Shown: positions 20,320-29,138 of the stretch, piece after piece
Layout: each line of letters opens with the position of its first letter
How positions within the stretch are numbered: the first letter of the stretch is position 1
Source of the DNA: Reyranella sp.
GTDB taxonomy: Bacteria > Pseudomonadota > Alphaproteobacteria > Reyranellales > Reyranellaceae
DNA: 64,000 bases
NCBI GenBank assembly: GCA_019750135.1
Contig: JAIEOV010000064.1
Span: forward strand, 1 to 64,000
Direction: 5' to 3'
Notes under the pieces: model-generated
Told to the model about the DNA's origin: nothing
Database searches by the model: none
Seen by the model: the letters and a program-made list of their open reading frames with translations, nothing else
Translations under genes and position numbers: made by a program

Positions 20320-21291
20320 ATGCTTCGAAGGACGCTGCTCAGGGGCCTGTCCGGTCTCGCACTGCCGGCACTTGCGGGGCCGGCGTGGGCACAGCTGTCG
20401 GATGGAAATGCCATTGCCCTGGTGATGCCCTATCCACCGGGCGGCCTGGGCGACTACCTCGCCCGGCTTATCGCGAAGAAACTGTCCGAGCAATCCGGGG
20501 CTCCGGTGACGGTCGAGAACAAGGCGGGCGCCAATGGCGCGATCGGCGCGGCAGCGGTCGCCCAGGCCAAGCCGGACGGCCGCACGTTGCTTTGCGTGCC
20601 GGCCAGCACGCTCACGACCAATCCCTGGCTGATGAAGAGCATCGGCTACGATCCGCTCAAGGATTTCACGCCGCTGGCCCGCATCCTCGAATTCCCGAAC
20701 GTGCTGATGGTGAACCCGGACTTTCCGGCCACGACCATCCAGGAACTGATCGACATCGCCCGCCGCAAGCCGGGCTCGGTGAACTACGGCAGCGTCGGTG
20801 TGGGCTCGAGCACGCATCTGCAGGCCGAGATGTTCAAACGCGCCGCCGGCATCGACATCGTCAACATCACCTACCGCGGTTCCAGCCCCGCCTTGCAGGA
20901 CCTGATGGCGGGCCAGGTGCAGATGATGTTCGACAACCTGCCCAGCGCCTTCCCGCTGCTGCAGGCCGGCAAGCTGCGGCCGCTGGCCGTCACCAGCGCC
21001 GAGCGCTCGGCGGTATTGCCCAATGTGCCGACACTCGCCTCGGTGCTTCCGGGATTCGTCGACGTGACATGGTGGGCCGTCCTCGGACCGGCAGGGATGC
21101 CGGCCGACATTGCGGCAAAGCTCAGCGAAAGCCTGCTGCGCATCGCCCGCGAGCCCGACTTCGTCAAGGCGCTGACCGAGCGCGGCGGCGTGATCGTCGC
21201 GGGCGGCCCGGACAACCTGCGGGCGGCGATCCAGGCCGAGTCCGAGAAGACCGGCAAGCTGATCAAAGAGCTCGGCATCTCCGCCCAATGA
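20320..21291 (+). CDS. Bug/TctC-family periplasmic solute-binding protein
   Basis: A 323-residue exported binding protein. Residues 1-24 form a signal peptide with twin Arg (MLRRTLLRG) and cleavage after AWA. The mature part has the family marks: YPPGGLGDYLARL, VENKAGANGAIGA, a GSSTHL turn and YRGSSPALQDLMAGQVQMMFD. Bug proteins bind small carboxylates or their amides, usually for TctAB permeases, which are absent here. GGGAGG precedes the ATG. Its stop overlaps the start of the next gene (ATGA), so the binding protein and the molybdenum enzyme are made together. Confidence 0.93.
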   Translation: MLRRTLLRGLSGLALPALAGPAWAQLSDGNAIALVMPYPPGGLGDYLARLIAKKLSEQSGAPVTVENKAGANGAIGAAAVAQAKPDGRTLLCVPASTLTTNPWLMKSIGYDPLKDFTPLARILEFPNVLMVNPDFPATTIQELIDIARRKPGSVNYGSVGVGSSTHLQAEMFKRAAGIDIVNITYRGSSPALQDLMAGQVQMMFDNLPSAFPLLQAGKLRPLAVTSAERSAVLPNVPTLASVLPGFVDVTWWAVLGPAGMPADIAAKLSESLLRIAREPDFVKALTERGGVIVAGGPDNLRAAIQAESEKTGKLIKELGISAQ

Positions 21292-23621
21292 CAGCCGCTC
21301 GATCCAAGGGCATCGGCGCGGCCCTGCCGCGGTCCGAGGACTTCCGGCTTCTCACCGGTCGCGGAAACTATGCCGCCGATCTCGCCAGCCCGGAGGCCTG
21401 CTTCGCGGCCTTCGTCCGCTCACCGCATGCCCATGCGGCGATCCGGCGGATCGATGCTACGGCCGCGATGGCGATGCCGGGCGTCAGGCTGGTTCTGACG
21501 GGCGCCGACGCCGCGGCGGATGGGCTGGGGCCGATACCGCACAATGTCGACTTCACCTCGCCCCCTGACGCCCAGCTGCGTCTGCCGCCGGGCTTCAAGG
21601 TGTTCACGACGCCGCACATGACGCTGCCCGCCGACGCCGTGCGCTTCGTGGGCGAACCGGTGGCGCTGGTGATCGCCGACACCCCGTGGCTGGCGGAAGA
21701 CGCCGCCGAACAGGTCGTCGTCGACTACGACGAGCGGCCTGCCGTCGTCGATGCGCGCGAGGCGATGGCGCCGGATGCGCCGTCGGTATGGGCGGCGTGC
21801 GCCGGCAATCTCGCCCTGACCTGCGAGGTCGGCGACAGGGAGGCAACGGATCGCGCGTTTGCGACTGCGGCGCATGTCGTGACGTTCGAAGGCTGGGCCC
21901 ATCGGGTGACTGGCACGCCCATGGAGCCGCGTTCGGTGCTGGGCGAATACGATCCTGCGGCCGGACGCTACACGCTGCGGACGACGACCGGCGCCGGTGT
22001 CGTGCGTACCCGGGAGCGCCTGGCATCGATCCTCGGCGTGCCGATCGAGCAATGTCGCTGCGTCTTCGGCGACATGGGCGGCAACTTCGGCACGCGCAAC
22101 GCCTTCTATCCCGAATACGCGCTGCTGCCCTGGGCGGCGCGCAAGGTCGGGCGTCCCGTCCGATGGACGGCCTCGCGGCTGGAATGCTTCATGACCGACT
22201 ATCAGGCCCGCGATCTGGCCTCACGGGCCGAGCTTGCCCTCGACGCCTCGGGCAATTTCCTGGCGCTGCGCGGCGTCAACACCATGAACCTCGGCGCGCA
22301 CACCGTGTACTTCTGGCCCTTGAGGAAGGGCCTGTCGATGATGCAGAGCGTCTATCGAATCCCGGCCGTGCACTTCCACGGGCATGCGGTCCTGACCCAC
22401 ACCGCGCCGACGGCCGTCTACCGCAGCGCCGGCCGGCCCGAGGCAGTGTTCGTGATCGAGCGGCTGGTCGACATTGCAGCAACGACGCTCGGGTTCGACA
22501 GGACAGAGCTGCGCCGGCGCAATCTCATCCCGCGCGAGTCCCTGCCTTTCACCAACGGCGTGGGCGTCACCTACGACAGCGGCCACTATGCCGAATCCAT
22601 GGACGCTGCCCTGCGTGAAGCGGGCTGGGCCGGCTTTGGGGCCCGGCGCGTCGAAGCCGCGGCGCGCGGCAAATGCCGCGGCATCGCCGTCGCCAACTAT
22701 ATCGAGGTCACCAGCGGGTTCCCGCGCGAGCGCGCCGAGCTGAAGGTGTGCGATGACGGATACATCGAGCTCGTGGTCGGCACCATGAGCAGCGGCCAGG
22801 GCCACGAGACGACCTTCTGCCAGCTGCTGTCCGAGTGGCTGGACGTGCCGTTTGAACGCATCCGCTTCATCGCCAACGACAGCGAAAGGGTCTCGGTGGG
22901 AGGCGGCTCGCACTCGGGGCGCTCGATGCGCCTCGTCAGCATCGCCTTGCGCCAGGCTATCGATGCTTTGCTCGCGAAAGGCATCGAACGCGCGGCACCC
23001 ATGCTGCAAGCGGCGCCAGGTGACGTTCGGTACCGCGACGGGACGTTCACGGCGGGCGGCGCTTCCATCGACCTGTGGGCGGTCGCGCGCGGCAAGGCCC
23101 TGGAGGCCGCCGGCGAGATCTTCAACCAGACCGGCGGCTTTCCCTATGGCACGCATGTCTGCGAGGTCGAGGTCGATCCCGATACCGGCCACGTCGCCAT
23201 CGTCGCCTGGACCGGCGTCGACGACGTCGGTCTTGCCATCAATCCGTTGGTGCTTCATGGCCAGGCCCACGGCTCCGTCACCCAGGGAATCGGCCAGGCC
23301 CTCTTCGAGGCGGTCCAATACGAGCCGCGCAGCGCCCAGCTGCTGAGCGCCTCGTTCATGGACTATGCCCTGCCACGGGCGGACACCACGCCGTCGTTCA
23401 GGACGCGGATCATGGAAGTCCCGGCGAGCTCGCATCCGCACGGCATCCGGCCCGGCGGCGAGGGCGGCACCACGCCCGCGCTCGGCCTCGTGGTCAATGC
23501 GATCGTGGATGCGCTCTCGGCCCATGGCGTGACGGACGTGCCCATGCCGGCGACGCCGTTGCGCGTCTGGCAGGCCATCCAGGCTGCCAAGGGACGGCTT
23601 GTTTTTCCTGCGTTTCCCTGA
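21288..23621 (+). CDS. Xanthine dehydrogenase family molybdopterin-binding subunit
   Basis: A 777-residue large subunit of the molybdenum hydroxylase family (CoxL/XdhB type). The N-terminal hammerhead domain starts GAALPRSEDFRLLTGRGNY. The cofactor part contains GGNFGTRNAFYPEYAL, the active-site loop VYRSAGRPEAVF, SSGQGHETTF and the late Glu in GGEGGTTPA. The loop is not the Cys-containing form of true CO dehydrogenase, so another carbon hydroxylation is expected. The iron-sulfur and FAD subunits that normally accompany it are missing nearby. Translation is coupled by ATGA to the TctC gene. Confidence 0.92.
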   Translation: MTAARSKGIGAALPRSEDFRLLTGRGNYAADLASPEACFAAFVRSPHAHAAIRRIDATAAMAMPGVRLVLTGADAAADGLGPIPHNVDFTSPPDAQLRLPPGFKVFTTPHMTLPADAVRFVGEPVALVIADTPWLAEDAAEQVVVDYDERPAVVDAREAMAPDAPSVWAACAGNLALTCEVGDREATDRAFATAAHVVTFEGWAHRVTGTPMEPRSVLGEYDPAAGRYTLRTTTGAGVVRTRERLASILGVPIEQCRCVFGDMGGNFGTRNAFYPEYALLPWAARKVGRPVRWTASRLECFMTDYQARDLASRAELALDASGNFLALRGVNTMNLGAHTVYFWPLRKGLSMMQSVYRIPAVHFHGHAVLTHTAPTAVYRSAGRPEAVFVIERLVDIAATTLGFDRTELRRRNLIPRESLPFTNGVGVTYDSGHYAESMDAALREAGWAGFGARRVEAAARGKCRGIAVANYIEVTSGFPRERAELKVCDDGYIELVVGTMSSGQGHETTFCQLLSEWLDVPFERIRFIANDSERVSVGGGSHSGRSMRLVSIALRQAIDALLAKGIERAAPMLQAAPGDVRYRDGTFTAGGASIDLWAVARGKALEAAGEIFNQTGGFPYGTHVCEVEVDPDTGHVAIVAWTGVDDVGLAINPLVLHGQAHGSVTQGIGQALFEAVQYEPRSAQLLSASFMDYALPRADTTPSFRTRIMEVPASSHPHGIRPGGEGGTTPALGLVVNAIVDALSAHGVTDVPMPATPLRVWQAIQAAKGRLVFPAFP

Positions 23622-23713
23622 CCTGCCGGGGCCGCTCGTGAAGCTTGAAGAGCGGTGAGCAAGCGTCTACGCCTGTCCTCGCAGGGAATTCTCAGAGAAT
23701 ACGAAGGACAGAG

Positions 23714-24736
23714 ATGAAGAAACTCATTTTGGCGATGACCGCCGGCGTGGCGATCTCGCAGGCGGGCCCGGCCCTTGCCGGCAAGGACCTCGACAACGTC
23801 AAGGCGCGCGGCCAAGTGGTCTGCGGCGTGGCGGTGGGCGGCATCGCGGGCTTCATGACGATCGACAACCAGGGCAAATGGACCGGCATGAACGTCGACA
23901 TCTGCCGCGGCGTCTCGGCCGCGCTGTTCGGCGATTCCGAGAAGGTGAAGTACGTGCCCGTGTCGGGCCAGCAGCGCTTCACGGCGCTGCAGGCGGGTGA
24001 AGTCGACCTGCTGTCGAACAACTCGACCTGGACGCTGACGCGCGACACTGCGCTCGGCCTCGATTTCGTCGGCGTCACCTACTACGACGGCCAGGGCTTC
24101 ATGGTGCCCAAGAAGCTCGGCGTGAAGAGCGCCAAGGAGCTGAACGGCGCTTCGATCTGCGTCCTGACCGGCAGCACGTCGGAGCTCAACATCGCCGACT
24201 ACTTCCGCGCCAACAAGTTGACCTTCAAGCCGGTGCTGTTCGAGGATCCTGACCAGAGCCGCGCAGCCTTCTTCAATGGCCGGTGCGACGCCTATTCCGG
24301 CGACCAGGCCCGCCTGTATGCCACGCGCGTGGCCAATGCGCCCAATCCCGACGACTATGTCGTCCTGCCGGAGATCATCTCCAAGGAGCCGCTCGGCCCG
24401 GTGGTGCGCCACGGCGACAACCAGTTCGCCGACATCGTGCGCTGGGTGCAGTACGCCATGCTCGAGGCCGAGGAGTACGGCATCACCTCGAAGAACGTCG
24501 ACGAGATGCTGAAGAGCGACAATCCGGCGATCAAGCGCATCCTCGGCGTCACGCCCGGCATGGGCAAGGCGCTCGGCGTCGACGAGAAGTGGGTCTACAA
24601 CATCATCAAGCAGGTCGGTAACTACGGCGAAAGCTTCGACCGCAATGTCGGCAAGGATTCGCCGCTCAAGGTCACCCGCGGCCAGAACGCGCTGTGGACG
24701 CAGGGCGGGCTGCAATACGCGCCGCCGATCCGCTGA
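23714..24736 (+). CDS. Amino-acid ABC transporter substrate-binding protein (AapJ-like)
   Basis: A 340-residue periplasmic protein. Residues 1-22 form a signal peptide ending ALA. The mature protein begins with DLDNVKARGQVVCGVAVGG and shows GFMTIDNQGKWTGMNVDICR and VDLLSNNSTWTLTRD, the pattern of the general L-amino-acid binding protein AapJ of rhizobia, including the usual about 340-residue length. AAGGACAG precedes the ATG at 23714. No permease or ATPase genes follow: a terminator comes 25 bases after the stop, so its partners are elsewhere or it is shared. Confidence 0.93.
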   Translation: MKKLILAMTAGVAISQAGPALAGKDLDNVKARGQVVCGVAVGGIAGFMTIDNQGKWTGMNVDICRGVSAALFGDSEKVKYVPVSGQQRFTALQAGEVDLLSNNSTWTLTRDTALGLDFVGVTYYDGQGFMVPKKLGVKSAKELNGASICVLTGSTSELNIADYFRANKLTFKPVLFEDPDQSRAAFFNGRCDAYSGDQARLYATRVANAPNPDDYVVLPEIISKEPLGPVVRHGDNQFADIVRWVQYAMLEAEEYGITSKNVDEMLKSDNPAIKRILGVTPGMGKALGVDEKWVYNIIKQVGNYGESFDRNVGKDSPLKVTRGQNALWTQGGLQYAPPIR

Positions 24737-24760
24737 AGCAGCGAGCCGTCGCAACCATCG

Positions 24761-24791
24761 AAAAGCCGCCCGGTTTCCGGGCGGCTTTTTT
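24761..24791 (+). terminator. Rho-independent terminator after the amino-acid binding protein
   Basis: A 13-bp perfect stem AAAAGCCGCCCGG / CCGGGCGGCTTTT with a three-base loop and a run of six T. It closes the single-gene unit at 23714-24736. Confidence 0.95.
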
Positions 24792-24852
24792 CTTGGAACG
24801 TCACGGCGCAGGGGTCGTTCAGCCTCGACACGCAGTTCAGGGGTGCAGGACG

Positions 24853-25023
24853 ATGGAGCGCAAGCGAAGCAGCAAAACGGCCGATCCTCGCTGGGATCGC
24901 AAGCAGGGTACGCCCAAGTCGCCGCAGATGACGCGCGTGGTCGAGCAGTCGGCGGGACGCTACAGCGCCTCCGAGCAGAGCGAACAACGACGAAAAAGCG
25001 GTCGGCGCGGTCAGCGGGGCTGA
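24853..25023 (+). CDS. Possible small basic protein, unknown
   Basis: A 56-residue frame rich in Arg, Lys, Ser and Gln (begins MERKRSSKTADPRWDRKQG). It lies between a terminator and the convergent MocR gene, which it overlaps by 13 bases. No known domain is seen and the ribosome site is weak (GCAGGACG). The composition looks less like random GC-rich sequence than the surrounding frames, but it may not be a gene. Confidence 0.35.
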   Translation: MERKRSSKTADPRWDRKQGTPKSPQMTRVVEQSAGRYSASEQSEQRRKSGRRGQRG

Positions 25024-26522
25024 GCGCGGAGCACGCGGGCAAGGGCGGCGCAGGCCCGATCGATCTCCGGCTCAGGCGTTCCGGCGTAGCTCAGGATCAG
25101 GCCGTGCCGGCGGCGTCGGCCGGTATAGCAGGCTGACAGCGGCGACACGGCGATCCCCGCTTGGGCGGCAGCCACGGTAACGGCGCGGTCGTCGAAGCGT
25201 GACTCGATGGCGGCAAGCGGCCGCGCGACCAGGTGCATGCCGGCCGAGTCGGGCGCGCTCTCCAGCCAGCGGGCAAGATGACGCTCGATCCCGGCCAGAA
25301 GCGCTTCCTGGCGGCCGACATAGAGCAGGCGCGTGCGTCGTAGGTGGGTCGCGAGATGGCCGTCGGCGATGAAGCGGGCAAGCGCGCCCTGTCCAAGCAG
25401 CGAGGCGCGCGCCGGCACCGTCGCCATCCGCTGCTCCGCGGCCGGCACGAGCGCCGCCGGCAGCACGACGTAGCTCAGCCGCAGCGACGGGAAGAGGAGC
25501 TTGGAGAAGCTCGCGAGATAGGCCACGCGGCCGCTGCGATCGAGCGCCCGAAGCGGCGCTAGCGGCCGGCCGGTGTAGCGGTACTCGCCGTCGAAATCGT
25601 CCTCGGCGATCCAGCCTTCGTGGCGTTCGGCCCAGCTCAGAAGCTCGAGTCGGCGCTGCAGGCCGAGCATCGTGCCGAGCGGGAATTGGTGCGCCGGCGC
25701 CACCACGGCGAGCTTGGCCCGCGGCTCGGCGGCGATGGCGCGCTCGACGCTGAAACCCTGCTCGTCGACCGGGATCGGCGCCGCGCGCACGCCGGCGAGC
25801 GCCAGCGCCTCGCGCGTGCCGACATAGCCCGGCTCCTCGATCCAGGCCGCCTCGTCGGGATCGAGCACCAGCCAGGCCAGCAGCGACAGGCTCTGGCGCA
25901 TGCCATTGGTGACCACGATCGACTCGGGCGCGCAGGTGAAGCCGCGGGCCGTGCCGAGATAGGCGGCGATGGCGGCGCGTAGCCCGGCATGGCCGAATGG
26001 ATGCGGTGCGCCGGCGACCGTCCAGGACGGCTGCCGCCATTCGCGCTCCAGCAGCCTCGCCCACAGCGCGAAGGGGAAGGCCTCGCGGTCGGGCTGGCCG
26101 GTGGGAAAGGCGAGGGGCGCTTCGTCGAACCCAAAAGTAGTCGCGTCACGCAGCATCGTCCGTGCGCGGCGCGACAGGGAGAGGGAAGCGGTGCGGTCGG
26201 AGGCCGTCGGACCGGCGGGCTGCCCGCGCGGCGCCATCAACATGTCGTCCGGCAGGTCGGTCGCGACGGAGAGGCCGGACGCCGCGTGCGCCACGACGTA
26301 GCCCTCGGCGATCAGCTGGTCCATGGCCAGCAGCACGGTGCCGCGCGCGACGTCGAGCTCGCTGGCCATCAGGCGCGAGGAGGGCAGCCGCTGCCCGGGC
26401 GCCAGCCGCCGCTCGAGAATGGCGCGGCGCACCTGCTCGCCGATCTGGCGGTGCAGCGGTTCGGCCGCGGCCGGATCGAGGACGAGACCGAGCGGGGCGG
26501 TTTTGCGGATCGGGCGCGGCAT
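25011..26522 (-). CDS. MocR/PdxR-type regulator (GntR domain fused to aminotransferase-like domain)
   Basis: A 503-residue regulator. Residues about 15-85 are a GntR winged helix (LHRQIGEQVRRAILERRLAPGQRLPSSR, split at 20 here by summary). The rest has the fold-type I aminotransferase shape with NGMRQSLSLLAWLVLDPDE, EDDFDGEYRY and the PLP-lysine region SFSKLLFPSLRLSYVVLP. MocR proteins sense PLP or amino compounds. It is divergent from a PNPOx-like gene, a typical pairing for regulators of vitamin B6 or amine metabolism. The intergenic spacer 26523-26614 has the repeats AGTCCA (26532) and TGTCCA (26541), possibly part of its operator. Confidence 0.92.
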   Translation of the reverse strand: MPRPIRKTAPLGLVLDPAAAEPLHRQIGEQVRRAILERRLAPGQRLPSSRLMASELDVARGTVLLAMDQLIAEGYVVAHAASGLSVATDLPDDMLMAPRGQPAGPTASDRTASLSLSRRARTMLRDATTFGFDEAPLAFPTGQPDREAFPFALWARLLEREWRQPSWTVAGAPHPFGHAGLRAAIAAYLGTARGFTCAPESIVVTNGMRQSLSLLAWLVLDPDEAAWIEEPGYVGTREALALAGVRAAPIPVDEQGFSVERAIAAEPRAKLAVVAPAHQFPLGTMLGLQRRLELLSWAERHEGWIAEDDFDGEYRYTGRPLAPLRALDRSGRVAYLASFSKLLFPSLRLSYVVLPAALVPAAEQRMATVPARASLLGQGALARFIADGHLATHLRRTRLLYVGRQEALLAGIERHLARWLESAPDSAGMHLVARPLAAIESRFDDRAVTVAAAQAGIAVSPLSACYTGRRRRHGLILSYAGTPEPEIDRACAALARVLRAQPR

Positions 26523-26614
26523 GACTGGTACAGTCCAGAATGTCCAAACTGGCTCTTTCGTCTGTACCTTATTGCGATCATGGTCCGGCCCGCAATCGCC
26601 CTCGGAGTATCTTT

Positions 26615-27364
26615 ATGAGCACCCAGACCATCGCGCGTGGCCAGAGCACGGAGAACACGGCCGAGTCCTTCGGCGTCACCGCGGTGAACAAGGTCAAGCG
26701 CGTGCACGAGCGCGGCCGCTATGACCGCAAGACGGTCTACGAGATCCTAGACGCCGCCCTGGTCTGCCACATCGCCTATGTGATCGACGGCCGTCCCTAC
26801 TGCACGCCGACCTCGTTCTGGCGCGAGGGCGATCATCTGTACTGGCACGGCTCCTCGGCGAGCCGGATGATCCGCACTCAGGGCCAGGGCGTGCCGGTCT
26901 GCCTCACCGTCACCCATCTCGACGCGCTGGTGATGGCGCGGTCGGGCTTCCACCACTCGGTCAACTACCGGGCGGTGATGGCGTTCGGCACGGCGCACAT
27001 CATCGACGAAGTGGAGAAGAAGCTGAAGCTGATGGACCGCTTCATCGACCGCATCTATCCCGGCCGCTCCAAGCTGATCCGCCAGCCCAACAAGCAGGAG
27101 TTCAAGGCCACGACCATGATGGGCATGGAGATCGAGCACGCCTCCGGCAAGATCCGCGACAAGCACGTGGCTGACGAGGAGGAGGACTACGCGGGTGTTC
27201 CCGCCTGGTCGTCGCTCTATCCCGTGACCCAGGTGATCGGCGCGCCGTCGGAATGCGAGCGCCAGATCCCCGGCCTCGGGCGGCCCGACGACATGGCCGA
27301 CTTCGAGCCCGGCGCCCGCCTCGACGAGCTGATGACCAAGAGCTACCGCCGCACGTTCGGCTGA
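26615..27364 (+). CDS. Pyridoxamine 5'-phosphate oxidase-like flavin-binding protein
   Basis: A 249-residue protein of the PNPOx-like split-barrel family. Visible are TVYEILDAALVCHIAYVIDG, PYCTPTSFWREGDHLYWHGS and VCLTVTHLDALVMARS, the pattern of the FMN-binding 'pyridoxamine 5'-phosphate oxidase family' proteins related to heme- or F420-binding enzymes. True PdxH substrate residues are not evident, so the reaction is unknown. The ATG at 26615 has GGAG eight bases upstream. It is divergent from the MocR regulator. Confidence 0.87.
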   Translation: MSTQTIARGQSTENTAESFGVTAVNKVKRVHERGRYDRKTVYEILDAALVCHIAYVIDGRPYCTPTSFWREGDHLYWHGSSASRMIRTQGQGVPVCLTVTHLDALVMARSGFHHSVNYRAVMAFGTAHIIDEVEKKLKLMDRFIDRIYPGRSKLIRQPNKQEFKATTMMGMEIEHASGKIRDKHVADEEEDYAGVPAWSSLYPVTQVIGAPSECERQIPGLGRPDDMADFEPGARLDELMTKSYRRTFG

Positions 27365-28318
27365 CTACTTCTTGACCGGCCCTGGCCGGTCCAGCCCGAC
27401 GCCTTTCAGGCGGCCGAACGAGGCGTGCAGCCGCTCGATGATCGCCGGCGCCAGCGGCGGGCGCAGGATCGAATCGATGTTGTCCTTGACGTGGGCTTTG
27501 TTGCCGGTCCCGAACAGGACGACGTCGACTCCCTGGGTGTGGCGCGCGTAGCGGTACGCGGCGTCGGTGATGCTTGCGGCGCCGCCTTCACCCATGACGA
27601 ACGCCAGTGGATCGCCGTCGGACAGGATCGAGGCGTCGAGCTCGCCCTGCTCGACCAGCTTGGCGAAGATGTCGTGGCGATACGCGGCGTTGCTGAAGAT
27701 GTTGCGGACGACAAACATCAGGAGTGTGCCGATCCCTCGGCGTTCCGTCTCTGGAAAGATCTGGCGCCGGGCGCCCTGGTTCATGAGGCTGTAGGCCAGC
27801 ATGATGACTTCCCAGGGCGCTTCCTGGATCGCCCGGGTGAGCATCTTCTGCTCCGGATCGTTGGGGCTTGTCTCGGTGATGCCGACATGGCGTACCTTTC
27901 CCTGTTCCTTGAGCTTCACAAGGGCGGGCGCCAGGACATTGCGATGATGCTCGTACGCGGCCGGACCGACGGCGTGGAAATGGAAGACATCGACATAGTC
28001 GAGCGCCAAGCGCTTCAGCGCGGCCTCGACCTTTCGGGTCACGGTCTCCGCAGTATCGCTCGCGTTGAAGATGGCCTTGGTCGAGATCACCAGCTTGTCG
28101 CGGTCGTAGGCGCGGGCGGCGGTGCCGACGATCTCCTCGGTGCCGTAGGCCTCGGCAGTGTCCAGGAAATTGACGCCGAGATCGACGGCCGTGCGCACGA
28201 TCGCGACGCACTCGTCGACGCTGGCGCCGCGGCCGAGGCCGAGCCGGCTGTTGCCGCCGCAACCAAGTCCCGCGACGCTCACCTTGAGGCCGGTTTTCCC
28301 GAGTGGCTTGTAGTCCAT
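27365..28318 (-). CDS. Aldo/keto reductase
   Basis: A 317-residue NADPH-dependent TIM-barrel reductase. It starts MDYKPLGKTGLKVSVAGLGC and shows the catalytic tetrad regions NFLDTAEAYG (Asp, Tyr), VISTKA (Lys) and VFHFHAVG (His), plus the cofactor-side block VVLFGTGNKAHVKDN near residue 280. The ATG at 28318 follows GAGAGGGA. It lies 13 bases after the ABC-2 permease gene and is the last member of that operon; the link to export is unknown. Confidence 0.92.
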   Translation of the reverse strand: MDYKPLGKTGLKVSVAGLGCGGNSRLGLGRGASVDECVAIVRTAVDLGVNFLDTAEAYGTEEIVGTAARAYDRDKLVISTKAIFNASDTAETVTRKVEAALKRLALDYVDVFHFHAVGPAAYEHHRNVLAPALVKLKEQGKVRHVGITETSPNDPEQKMLTRAIQEAPWEVIMLAYSLMNQGARRQIFPETERRGIGTLLMFVVRNIFSNAAYRHDIFAKLVEQGELDASILSDGDPLAFVMGEGGAASITDAAYRYARHTQGVDVVLFGTGNKAHVKDNIDSILRPPLAPAIIERLHASFGRLKGVGLDRPGPVKK

Positions 28319-28331
28319 GGATCGGTCCCTC

Positions 28332-29135
28332 TCAGCTGCCCGTGGAGGCATAGCGCGCCATGCCGATGCGCCAGGCGACGAACGACAGGGCAAGGAACGC
28401 GAAACCGGCGATCGGCGCAAGCGGCAGCAACCAGTCCGGCGCGCCCAGCGGATCGGGCCGCCTCAGGATCGCCAGCACCGGGTAGTAGGCCACGCAGGCC
28501 AGGGGCAGGGCGAAGGTCAGTACGCGCCGGAACCAGGCTGCGTAGATATTGAGCGGATACTGCGCCGCCTGGACGCCGCCGTAGCTCAGCACGTTCATGA
28601 TCTCCAGGCTGTCGACGGTCCAGAAGGCGAGGGTGGCCTGCAGGACCATGATGCCCATGAACAGGGCGATGCCGCCGGCCACGGCCCACAGGGCGATGGC
28701 GATCGCCTGCGCGTCCCACATGACGGGGACGAGGTTGGTGGCGAAGACCAGCACGATGGAGGCCTGGATCAGTCGCCCCAGTCGCGACAGGCGCACCTCG
28801 TAACCGGCGAGCTGCAAGGCGGCGGCGCGCGGCCGCAGCAGCACGCGATCGAACGCGCCGGTGCGCACGAAGTCGGTGCCGAACACCTCGAAGCCGCGGC
28901 TCAAGAGGTCGGCGAGCGAGAACATGATGTTGACCAGCGCGTAGAACAGCGCCCCCTCGCCGAACGACCAGCCGCCGACCGATCCGAAGCGGTGGAACAG
29001 GGCGAACATGCACAGGATCTCGATCGAGGTCGCCGCGCAGTGGCCCGCAGTCAGCATCAGGGTCGCCGTCGGATACTGCGCCTGCGCGCGCAAGGAGGTC
29101 ACGATGTAGCGGCCGTAGAGGGCGAAGGCGTTCAT
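28332..29135 (-). CDS. ABC-2 type transporter permease (second subunit)
   Basis: A 267-residue membrane protein with about six membrane segments, matching the two-permease ABC-2 exporter family formerly DUF990. It starts MNAFALYGRYIVTSLRAQAQ, and the segment RTGAFDRVLLRPRAAALQLAG carries the short cytoplasmic loop typical for contact with the ATPase. It is 3 bases downstream of the first permease gene. The complex would move a substrate out of the cytoplasm; its identity is not apparent. Confidence 0.87.
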   Translation of the reverse strand: MNAFALYGRYIVTSLRAQAQYPTATLMLTAGHCAATSIEILCMFALFHRFGSVGGWSFGEGALFYALVNIMFSLADLLSRGFEVFGTDFVRTGAFDRVLLRPRAAALQLAGYEVRLSRLGRLIQASIVLVFATNLVPVMWDAQAIAIALWAVAGGIALFMGIMVLQATLAFWTVDSLEIMNVLSYGGVQAAQYPLNIYAAWFRRVLTFALPLACVAYYPVLAILRRPDPLGAPDWLLPLAPIAGFAFLALSFVAWRIGMARYASTGS

Positions 29136-29138
29136 CGG

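Noticed and set aside
20298..23621. A 1107-residue reading frame over the TctC gene and the molybdenum enzyme
   Set aside because: Its first 330 residues are the out-of-frame shadow of the TctC gene; the true molybdenum subunit starts at 21288.
21288..23621. Aerobic carbon monoxide dehydrogenase (CoxL)
   Set aside because: The active-site loop is VYRSAGR, not the Cys-containing AYRCSFR of true CO dehydrogenase, and the partner subunits are missing.
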